64,000 bases of DNA from assembly GCF_900188445.1 (NCBI RefSeq), contig NZ_FZOR01000043.1, forward strand, positions 1 to 64,000, written 5' to 3'. Below, piece after piece: positions 32,980 through 40,030 of this stretch; the stretch's first letter is position 1, and each line of letters opens with the position of its first letter. Origin of the DNA: Actinomadura meyerae. GTDB lineage: Bacteria > Actinomycetota > Actinomycetes > Streptosporangiales > Streptosporangiaceae. A program made the translations under genes and the position numbers. The notes under the pieces were generated by a model, which was given only the letters and a program-made list of their open reading frames with translations, was not told where the DNA came from and ran no database searches.

Positions 32980-34709
32980 CGGACACCCGCCTCCCCGGCC
33001 CCGGCCTCCTGGACACCCGCCTCCCCGGCCCCGGCCTCCCGGGCAGCGGTCCCGGCCCCCTGAGCACCGGCCCCGGCCTCCCGGACATCCAGTGCCTTCC
33101 GAGCGCTCGCGCCCTGAGGGGAGCCAGTGGCGGCCTCGCGGTCCCAGGTCGTCTCGGTGATGCCGGATTCGCCCTGCGCGCGCAGCTTGTACTTGGCGAC
33201 CTTGTCGGTGGGGGTGCGGGGCAGGGCGTCCACGAACTCGACGTAGCGGGGCACCATCGAGCGCGGCAGCCGCTCCTCGCAGTAGGCGACCAGTTCCTCC
33301 GGGTCGAGCCCGGTATCGGGTTGCACCACGATCGACACCTTGATGTCCTCGTCCTCCAGTTCCGAGGGCACGCCGATCGCGGCGCACTCCAGGACGGCCG
33401 GGTGCTGGTTGATCTCCGTCTCCAGATCGAAGGCCGAGATGTTCTCCCCGCGCCGGCGGATGGCGTCCTTCATCCGGTCGAGGAAGTAGAAGTACCCGTC
33501 CTCATCGCGCCATACCCGGTCCCCGGTGTGGAACCACATGTTCCTGAAGCAGTGGGTCGTCGCCTCCCAGTTGCCGTAGTAGCCGGTCGTCAGGACGAAC
33601 GGCTGCTTCGGCCGCAGCACCAGCTCACCGGGCTCGCCCGGCCCGAGCTCGCGGTCCTGCTCGTCCACCACGGCGACGTGGAACCGCTCCTCGTGCGCCT
33701 GCCCGCACGACCCGACCCGCCACTCCCCGTACGGGCTGCCGGTCGCGATGCCCGCCTCGGTGCTGGTGTAGGTCTCCACCGACCGGACGCCGAACCGCTC
33801 CCGCATCGGCTCGTCGAGGTTCGACTTGCCCATGTAGAACGTCTCCAGCGGGTGGTCGCGGTCCCGCGACGTCGGCGGCCGGTTCAGCAGGATCGGGATC
33901 ATCGAGAAGACGCTCATACAGACCTTCGCGTCGAAGCGGCGCACGTCGTCCCAGAACCGGGACGCGCTGAACCGCTCGACGATCGCGATGGAGCCGCCGC
34001 CGAGCAGGGCCGACAGCATGCCGTCCCACAGCGCCGCGGCGTGGAACAGCGGCAGCGGGCAGTAGATCGTCTTGCCCCACCGGTCGAGGAAGTCGAGGGA
34101 GTCGTAGGCGCAGGTCAGCGCCAGCGCGTGCGGGACCATCGCGCCCTTGGACGGCCCGGTGGTCCCGGACGTGTACATGATCGCCTGGAGGTCGCCGAAG
34201 CCGACCCGGACGTCCACGGTGCCGCCCTCGTCCGGCAGCGAGCCGAGGTCGCGGGCGGGCTTGCCGAGCCGGTCGAGCGGCACCCCGGACGCGGCGGCGC
34301 CGCGGACCAGGACCCGGCCGAGCTTCGGCAGCCGGTCGGCGATCTGCGGGATGCGCTCGGCGTACGGGCCGTCGATGATGAGCCAGCCGGAGTCGGAGCT
34401 GTCCAGGACGTGCCGGAGCAGCTCGCTCTTGTAGTCGACGTTGATCGGCACGGCGACCGCGCCGAGCCGCGCCAGCGCGAACACGATGTGGACGATGTCG
34501 GCGCAGTTGGGCAGCATCACGCCCACGTGGTCGCCGCGCCGGACCCCGGCGCCGGACAGGGACCGGGCGAGCCGGTCGGCGGCGGCGTCGACCTCGCCGT
34601 AGGTGACCTCCCCGTCCCGGAACTTCAGGAACGGCTGTCTTCGATGTACCTGCGCCTGTGACCGGAGTACGTCCCCGAGGACGAAGCTCTCCAGCGTCTC
34701 CTTGCGCAT
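32976..34709 (-). CDS. Acyl-CoA synthetase (AMP-forming) with Ala/Gly tail
   Basis: A 577-residue ANL-superfamily ligase. The P-loop YTSGTTGPSKG is at 179-189, the aromatic motif is TYTSTEAGIATGSP, HTGDRVWRDEDGYFYFLDR holds the adenylate Asp, and RRRGENISAFDLETEI is the hinge. The C-terminal catalytic Lys lies in TPTDKVAKYKLRA. It activates a carboxylic acid to its CoA ester, the entry step of this operon. The last 40 residues after TWDREA are a low-complexity EAGAGEAG-type repeat coded by a 30-bp tandem duplication and are unlikely to be catalytic. Confidence 0.88.
   Translation of the reverse strand: MRKETLESFVLGDVLRSQAQVHRRQPFLKFRDGEVTYGEVDAAADRLARSLSGAGVRRGDHVGVMLPNCADIVHIVFALARLGAVAVPINVDYKSELLRHVLDSSDSGWLIIDGPYAERIPQIADRLPKLGRVLVRGAAASGVPLDRLGKPARDLGSLPDEGGTVDVRVGFGDLQAIMYTSGTTGPSKGAMVPHALALTCAYDSLDFLDRWGKTIYCPLPLFHAAALWDGMLSALLGGGSIAIVERFSASRFWDDVRRFDAKVCMSVFSMIPILLNRPPTSRDRDHPLETFYMGKSNLDEPMRERFGVRSVETYTSTEAGIATGSPYGEWRVGSCGQAHEERFHVAVVDEQDRELGPGEPGELVLRPKQPFVLTTGYYGNWEATTHCFRNMWFHTGDRVWRDEDGYFYFLDRMKDAIRRRGENISAFDLETEINQHPAVLECAAIGVPSELEDEDIKVSIVVQPDTGLDPEELVAYCEERLPRSMVPRYVEFVDALPRTPTDKVAKYKLRAQGESGITETTWDREAATGSPQGASARKALDVREAGAGAQGAGTAAREAGAGEAGVQEAGAGEAGVR
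32981..33040. repeat. 2 x 30-bp tandem repeat at the 3' end of the ligase
   Basis: Two 30-bp units (32981-33010 and 33011-33040) differ only at the last base. They start 2 nt beyond the ligase stop (32976-32978) and encode the repeated EAGAGEAGV tail. Further degenerate copies continue to about 33090. Confidence 0.9.
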
Positions 34710-35211
34710 CAGGACCCTCCGCTGTCGCTGCGTTGGCGTGCGTGCGTCGTCGGTGCGTCGTCGTGCGTCGTCGGTGGCTGGGCGGCTGGATGGCCGGCCG
34801 GGGTGGGTGACGGGCTGGGCGGCTGGATGGCGGGCTGAACGGCGGCTGATGTGGCTAGTGGCGGCGGGTGGGTGGTCGGTCGGACGGCGCCGGACGGGCG
34901 GTGGCCGCCAATTCGGCCGCCGACCGCACAACCGGACAACGTCCTAAATAGAGGAACACGAAACCTCATACCCGGCAACAGTGGCGAAACAGCAAGAAAC
35001 TGGTTTTAGAGTGATCTACTGGGACATTGGACATCTACTGTGACCCAGGCCACACCGGCGCCCGCCCCGCCTCCCCTCCCGCGTCCGGCACGCCCGGCCT
35101 TGTCGGGGAGTGCCAACGAACATCCCCCAGGATCGGAAGATCTCACCGAACGCCGAGCCGAGCGGCGGCCCTATCGTTCTGCCGTCCCCCTGCGGAAGGA
35201 ACGGGTGCGCC
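34710..35211. other. Intergenic region with divergent promoters, no gene seen
   Basis: The left part (34730-34900) is low-complexity GTCGTCGGTGCG and GGGCGGCTGGATGG repeats. The right part is AT-richer, with ATCTACTG repeated at 35014-35021 and 35033-35040 (19 nt apart), a possible operator for the ligase operon or the nucleotidase gene. I see no credible coding sequence. Confidence 0.5.
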
Positions 35212-37104
35212 ATGCAGAATCCACAGCCGCGCTGGTGCTCGTGCCGGGTACCGGACGACGCGGACGAGACTCCGGGCCGTGACGCGGGCGGCGCGCCGGG
35301 CCGCGGCGTCAGCCGCAGGCGGGTCCTCGGCGGGCTGACCGCCGCGAGCGCCCTCACCCTCGCGGGCTGGCCGGGCACCGCCTCCGCCGCCGCGGAGGGC
35401 GGCCGCCACGGCGCGCCGGGCGCGCACGGCAAGTCGCTCACGATCACCGTGATGGGCACGTCCGACAACCACAGCCACGCGGTCGACTGGGACTACTACA
35501 CCGACGCCGAGTACACCGACGGTGACGGCAACGTGGTCGGCCTGGCCCGCGTGTCGAGCGTGGTCAACGAGATCCGCGCCGCGCGCGGCCGCGACCGCAC
35601 CCTGCTCTTCGACGCGGGCGACACGATCCAGGGCACGCCGCTCGGCTTCTACTACGCCACCGTCGAGCCGATCACCGAGACCGGCGAGACCCACCCGATC
35701 GCCGGGCAGATGAACGCCATCGGATACGACGCCGTGGCCCTCGGCAACCACGAGTTCAACTACGGCATCCCGTTCCTGGACGCGTGGATCCGCCAGATGG
35801 ACGCCCCGGTGCTGGCCGCCAACGCCGTCCACGCGGGCACCCGGCGCCCCGCCTACCGCCCCTACATGATCAAGAAGATGCACGTCCGGGGGTACCCGCC
35901 GATCCGCGTCGGCCTGCTCGGCCTGACGAACCCGGGCATCGCGATCTGGGACAAGGGGAACGTCTCCGCCAAGCTCGACTTCCTCGACCTGGTCGAGACG
36001 GCGCGGCGCTGGGTGCCGGTCATCCGCGCGCAGGGCGCCGACGTCGTGATCGTCAGCGCCCACTCGGGCGACAGCGGCACCTCGTCCTACGGCGACGCGC
36101 TGCCGGTCGAGAACGCGTCCGCCCTGGTGGCCGAGCAGGTCCCCGGCATCGACGCCATCCTGTTCGGGCACGCGCACCTGGAGATCCCCGAGCGCTTCGT
36201 CACGAACAAGGCCACCGGCGAGTCCGTCGTGATGAGCGAGCCGAAGTGCTGGGGGCAGCGCCTGTCGGTCTTCGACCTGACCCTGCGCCACGAGCGGGGC
36301 AAGTGGAAGGTCACCGGCAAGTCGGCGACGACGGTGAACACGAACACCGTCCAGGAGGACCCGGCCCTCGTCACCCTCGTCAAGAAGCAGCACGACGCGG
36401 TCGTCGCCTACGTGAACAAGGAGGTGGCGACCTCCACGGAGGAGATGACGGCGGCGGAGTCGTGCTGGAAGGACACCGCGATCCTCGACTACGTCCACCT
36501 CGTCCAGACCGCGAAGGTGAAGGAGGCCCTCGCCGGGTCGGAGCACGCGTCGCTCCCCGTGCTGTCGATCGCCGCCCCCTTCAGCCGCGCCGCCACGTTC
36601 CCCGCCGGGAAGGTCACCATCAGGGACATCGCGGGCCTCTACATCTACGACAACACCCTGATGGCGAGCGTCCTCACCGGTGCCCAGATCAAGGACTACC
36701 TGGAGTACTCCGCGCAGTACTTCAAGCAGGTCGCGGCGGACGCCCCGGTCGACCCGGCGTCCTGGACGAACGCGACCAACCGTCCCGACTACAACTACGA
36801 CCAGTTCTCGGGCGTCACCTACAACGTGGACATCGCCCAGCCGGAGGGCTCCCGCATCACCGACCTCTCGTACGACGGCGCCCCCGTCGCCCCCGACCAG
36901 CGGTTCGCGGTGGCGGTGAACAACTACCGCCAGTCGGGCGGGGGCGGGTTCCCGCACATCACCACCGCCGAGGTCGTCTACAACGCCCAGGTGGCGATCC
37001 GAGAGGCGATCGTCGAGTACGCCGCGGCCGCCGGGACCATCGACCCCGCCGCGTTCCACACCGAAAACTGGCAGCTGACCAGGGATGGCACACCCGTGTT
37101 CTGA
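35212..37104 (+). CDS. Tat-exported 5'-nucleotidase/metallophosphatase (UshA-like)
   Basis: A 630-residue protein. A twin-arginine signal is plain: SRRRVLGGLTAASALTLAG (from residue 34), with cleavage near TASA-AA. The metallophosphatase domain follows: TSDNHSHAVD, DAGDTIQGTPL, GNHEFNYG, VSAHSGDSG and FGHAHLEIPE hold the two-metal ligands. The C-terminal 5'-nucleotidase domain has the stacking segment NYRQSGGGGFPH. It hydrolyses nucleotides or similar phosphoesters outside the membrane. GGAAGGAACGGG lies upstream of ATG 35212. It is monocistronic and closed by a strong terminator. Confidence 0.9.
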   Translation: MQNPQPRWCSCRVPDDADETPGRDAGGAPGRGVSRRRVLGGLTAASALTLAGWPGTASAAAEGGRHGAPGAHGKSLTITVMGTSDNHSHAVDWDYYTDAEYTDGDGNVVGLARVSSVVNEIRAARGRDRTLLFDAGDTIQGTPLGFYYATVEPITETGETHPIAGQMNAIGYDAVALGNHEFNYGIPFLDAWIRQMDAPVLAANAVHAGTRRPAYRPYMIKKMHVRGYPPIRVGLLGLTNPGIAIWDKGNVSAKLDFLDLVETARRWVPVIRAQGADVVIVSAHSGDSGTSSYGDALPVENASALVAEQVPGIDAILFGHAHLEIPERFVTNKATGESVVMSEPKCWGQRLSVFDLTLRHERGKWKVTGKSATTVNTNTVQEDPALVTLVKKQHDAVVAYVNKEVATSTEEMTAAESCWKDTAILDYVHLVQTAKVKEALAGSEHASLPVLSIAAPFSRAATFPAGKVTIRDIAGLYIYDNTLMASVLTGAQIKDYLEYSAQYFKQVAADAPVDPASWTNATNRPDYNYDQFSGVTYNVDIAQPEGSRITDLSYDGAPVAPDQRFAVAVNNYRQSGGGGFPHITTAEVVYNAQVAIREAIVEYAAAAGTIDPAAFHTENWQLTRDGTPVF

Positions 37105-37119
37105 TCCCGGAGGCGTGAG

Positions 37120-37166
37120 GCGAAGCCGAAGGCGCCGCCGCTGTGCAGCGGCGGCGCAGGCTTCGC
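37120..37166. terminator. Strong bidirectional terminator hairpin
   Basis: The inner stem GCGCCGCCGCT/AGCGGCGGCGC (37132-37142, 37147-37157) has a GTGC loop. An outer stem GCGAAGCC/GGCTTCGC extends it across a small internal loop. It lies between the convergent nucleotidase (stop 37104) and MFS (stop 37186) genes. Confidence 0.85.
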
Positions 37167-37185
37167 ACCTTCTGGTGCCCTCGGA

Positions 37186-38679
37186 TCAGGTGTGCGCGGG
37201 CAGCGGCTCCACGGCGTCCCCGGCGTCCGCGGCGACGGACTGGTCCTCGGGTCGCGGGGTGTTCATCAGGACGGCGACGATCAGCGCGCCCGCCACGAGG
37301 ATGCCGGCGGCCCAGGCGCTGCCCGTCCCGAAGCCCTCCACCAGCGCCTGCTTCGCGACGGCGGGGTTCCGGCCGTGCGCGGCGAGGTAGTCAGCGGTCG
37401 CGCTGGTGGCGATGGTGTTGAGCAGCGCGATGCCGATCGAGCTGCCGACCTGCTGCGAGGCGTTGACGGTCGCCGAGGCCACGCCCGCGTCGCTCTGGTC
37501 GACGCCGCGGGTGGCGTAGTTCATCGCCACCGGCAGGATCATGCCCGCACCGAACCCGAACAGCATCCCGGTGACCAGCACGCCCCGCGCGTAGCCGGTG
37601 CCGGGGTCGAGGGTGAGCATCCACAGCATGCCGAACGCGCTGATCAGCATGCCGGGGACGATCAGCGCCCGCGGCGGCACCTTGGGCAGCAGCCGGGCGC
37701 TGATCCCGCCGGCCGACACCAGGACCGTCAGGACCATGGGCAGGAAGGCGACGCCCGTCCGGATCGGCGAGTAGCCCTTGACGACCTGGAGGTAGTAGGT
37801 CATGAACAGGAACGCCCCGAACATCCCGGCCCCGGCCAGCCCGACCGCCAGGTAGGCGGCGCCGCGGGTGCGGTCGGCGATGACGCGCGGCGGCAGCAGC
37901 GGCTGCGGCACGCGGCGCTCGACGAGGAAGAACGCGGCGAGCAGCACCGCGCCCGCGGCCAGCAGGCCGGTGACGGTCGCCGAGCCCCAGCCGTCCGACT
38001 CGGCCCGGCCGGCGCCGTACACGATCGCGACCAGCCCGCCCGTCACGAGCACCACGCCGGGGATGTCGAACCGGGCCCTGCCCTCGCGCTTGGACTCGGC
38101 CAGCAGCATGAACCCGCCGATGCCCGCGGCCAGGGCGATCGGGATGTTGATGTACAGGCACCAGCGCCAGTCCAGGTAGTCGGTCAGCGCCCCGCCGGCG
38201 AGCAGCCCGACCGCGCCGCCCGCGGCGGAGACGGCGCCCCACGCGCCGAACGCCTTGGCGCGCTCCCCGGCCTCGGTGAACATGACCGTCAGCAGCGACA
38301 GCGCGGACGGGCCGAGCAGCGCCCCGAACGCGCCTTGCAGCGCACGCGCGACCAGCAGCATCTCGAACCCGGACGCCGCGCCGCCCAGCGCCGACGCCGT
38401 GGTGAAGCCGAGCAGCGCGACCAGGAAGGTCCTCTTGCGGCCGACATGGTCCGCGATGCGGCCGCCGAGCAGCAGCAGCCCGCCGAAGGCCAGCGTGTAC
38501 GCGGTGATGATCCACTGGCGGTCGCCGTCGGAGATGCCCAGATCCCGCTGGATGGACGGCAGCGCGATGTTCACGACCGTGCCGTCCAGAACGATCATGA
38601 GCTGGGCCAGCGCGATGAAGCCCAGCGCCCCCCAGCGGCGCGGGAAGGCCGCCGGGGGCGGCGCCTTCGTGTCGACCAT
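37186..38679 (-). CDS. MFS transporter, DHA2 (EmrB/QacA) family drug exporter
   Basis: A 497-residue protein with 14 membrane helices. It has the DHA2 N-terminal motif LDGTVVNIALPSIQRDLG, the loop motif GRIADHVGRKRTF, and motif C (AVSAAGGAVGLLAGGALTDY). It exports hydrophobic drugs with protons. Start ATG 38679 follows GAGGAC; the frame extends 40 codons upstream without a membrane segment. It is divergent from the ECF41 sigma-factor gene, and its promoter side carries a TGTCACA -35-like element on the minus strand (38769-38775), so the sigma factor may control it. Confidence 0.88.
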   Translation of the reverse strand: MVDTKAPPPAAFPRRWGALGFIALAQLMIVLDGTVVNIALPSIQRDLGISDGDRQWIITAYTLAFGGLLLLGGRIADHVGRKRTFLVALLGFTTASALGGAASGFEMLLVARALQGAFGALLGPSALSLLTVMFTEAGERAKAFGAWGAVSAAGGAVGLLAGGALTDYLDWRWCLYINIPIALAAGIGGFMLLAESKREGRARFDIPGVVLVTGGLVAIVYGAGRAESDGWGSATVTGLLAAGAVLLAAFFLVERRVPQPLLPPRVIADRTRGAAYLAVGLAGAGMFGAFLFMTYYLQVVKGYSPIRTGVAFLPMVLTVLVSAGGISARLLPKVPPRALIVPGMLISAFGMLWMLTLDPGTGYARGVLVTGMLFGFGAGMILPVAMNYATRGVDQSDAGVASATVNASQQVGSSIGIALLNTIATSATADYLAAHGRNPAVAKQALVEGFGTGSAWAAGILVAGALIVAVLMNTPRPEDQSVAADAGDAVEPLPAHT

Positions 38680-38809
38680 GGCTTCGTCCTCACTCGTCTG
38701 CGTCGCGTGCCGCGCGGTTCGTCCGTGCGGCGTCCTGATGACCACGAGATGCCGGGAGGGTGATCCACTGTGACAGCGCGGCCGTGTGACGTGCCCCACG
38801 GGACGCCGA

Positions 38810-38836
38810 TGTCACAAAACGGCGGGCGCGGGCGTC
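38810..38836 (+). promoter_or_regulatory. ECF41-type promoter of the sigma-factor gene
   Basis: TGTCACA (38810-38816), exactly 16 nt, then CGTC (38833-38836) equals the published ECF41 consensus TGTCACA-N16-CGTC as I recall it. It lies 45 nt upstream of the sigma gene start, consistent with autoregulation. Confidence 0.75.
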
Positions 38837-38880
38837 TCGTGCGTGGAGCTCTGTTGGGAACGGGCAGGCGGGAGCCAGAG

Positions 38881-39792
38881 ATGAGCGAGCGGAACGACCC
38901 GGCGACGGAGGCGGTCGACCCGGCCACGGACGTGTTCGTCGCGCACCGGAACCTGCTGTTCACCGTCGCCTACGAGATGCTCGGCTCGGCCGCCGACGCC
39001 GAGGACGTCCTCCAGGAGACCTGGCTGCGGTGGGCGGGCGTCGACCTCGCCGCCGTCCGGGACGAGCGCGCCTACCTGGTGCGGATCACCACGCGCCAGG
39101 CGCTGTCGCGGCTGCGCGTGCTCGGCCGCCGCAAGGAGAACTACGTCGGCTCGTGGCTCCCCGAACCGCTGCTGACCACCCCCGACGTCGCCGAGGACAT
39201 CGAACTCGCCGACAACGTCTCGATGGCGATGCTGCTGGTCCTGGAGACGCTGACGCCGACCGAGCGCGCGGTGTTCGTGCTGCGCGAGGTGTTCGACCTG
39301 CCGTACGACGAGATCGCCGAAGCCGTCGGCAAGACCTCGGCGGCGGTCCGGCAGATCGCCCACCGGGCGCGCTCGCACGTCGCGGAGCGCCGCCCGCGCG
39401 ACGCCGTGTCGGTGGCGGAGACGCAGGCGGCGCTCGACGCCTTCCAGCGCGCGGTGAAGACCGGCGACCTCCAGCCCCTGTTCGACATCCTCGCGCCGGA
39501 CGTGGTCGTGCTGAGCGACGGCGGCGGCATCCGCCGGACCGTGCCGCGGCCCATCGTGGGCGCCGACAAGGCGAGCCGCCTGCTCGGCATCGGGATGAGG
39601 CGGCTGCACGCCGACGCGGTGTTCGTGCCCGTCCAGGTCAACGGGCTGCCGGGGCTCGTCATCAAGCTGGACGGCGAGACCGACACCGTCATGGCGGTCC
39701 GGGTCGAGAAGGGGCTCATCAAGGGGCTCTACTTCGTCCGCAACCCCGAGAAGCTGTCGCGCCTGGAGCAGGAGACCACACTGAGCCGCTGA
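38881..39792 (+). CDS. sigJ: ECF41 (SigJ-type) RNA polymerase sigma factor
   Basis: A 303-residue ECF sigma factor. Regions sigma2 (AHRNLLFTVAYEMLGSAADAEDVLQETWLRW) and sigma4 (TPTERAVFVLREVFDLPYDEIA) are followed by a SnoaL-like C-terminal domain. The three ECF41 hallmarks are present: WLPEP (92-96) in the linker, DGGG (213-216) and NPEKL (288-292) in the extension, which regulate activity in cis, so no anti-sigma gene is expected. ECF41 genes usually sit beside a COE (carboxymuconolactone decarboxylase, oxidoreductase or epimerase) gene. Here the neighbour is a drug exporter, which is unusual. Confidence 0.9.
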   Translation: MSERNDPATEAVDPATDVFVAHRNLLFTVAYEMLGSAADAEDVLQETWLRWAGVDLAAVRDERAYLVRITTRQALSRLRVLGRRKENYVGSWLPEPLLTTPDVAEDIELADNVSMAMLLVLETLTPTERAVFVLREVFDLPYDEIAEAVGKTSAAVRQIAHRARSHVAERRPRDAVSVAETQAALDAFQRAVKTGDLQPLFDILAPDVVVLSDGGGIRRTVPRPIVGADKASRLLGIGMRRLHADAVFVPVQVNGLPGLVIKLDGETDTVMAVRVEKGLIKGLYFVRNPEKLSRLEQETTLSR

Positions 39793-39818
39793 GCGACGCG
39801 GGCGCGTCCACCGCGCGG

Positions 39819-39989
39819 TCAGGTGCGGCGGCGGCCGCGGATGAAGTAGTCGGCCACCAGGCCGACGATGCCGAGGCCGGTGACGGCGTTGATGGTGATC
39901 GACAGCCATGTGTCGGCGAAGGCGACGCTCACCACCACGTTGATCGCGAGGAGGACGGCGACGAAGGTCCAGCGGACGCTGTTGCCCAT
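39819..39989 (-). CDS. 56-residue two-helix membrane protein
   Basis: Start ATG 39989 follows AAGGCACTCCC. The product has two membrane helices (WTFVAVLLAINVVVSVAF and ITINAVTGLGIVGLVADYF) and a basic end (IRGRRRT). It lies 41 nt beyond the stop of the large ABC permease and is probably co-transcribed with it. I do not recognise a family; an accessory subunit of the exporter is a guess. Confidence 0.65.
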   Translation of the reverse strand: MGNSVRWTFVAVLLAINVVVSVAFADTWLSITINAVTGLGIVGLVADYFIRGRRRT

Positions 39990-40030
39990 GGGAGTGCCTT
40001 TCGGTTTCCGGTGGTTCTCGGACGGGTCGG

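Noticed and set aside
28822..34709. Operon as a polyketide or non-ribosomal peptide cluster
   Set aside because: The ligase, ACADs and crotonase lack carrier-protein or condensing domains; the set is catabolic in type.
38749..38775. Second ECF41 promoter facing the MFS exporter
   Set aside because: TGTCACA is present on the minus strand but no CGTC lies at a 16-nt spacing, so only the -35-like element is supported.
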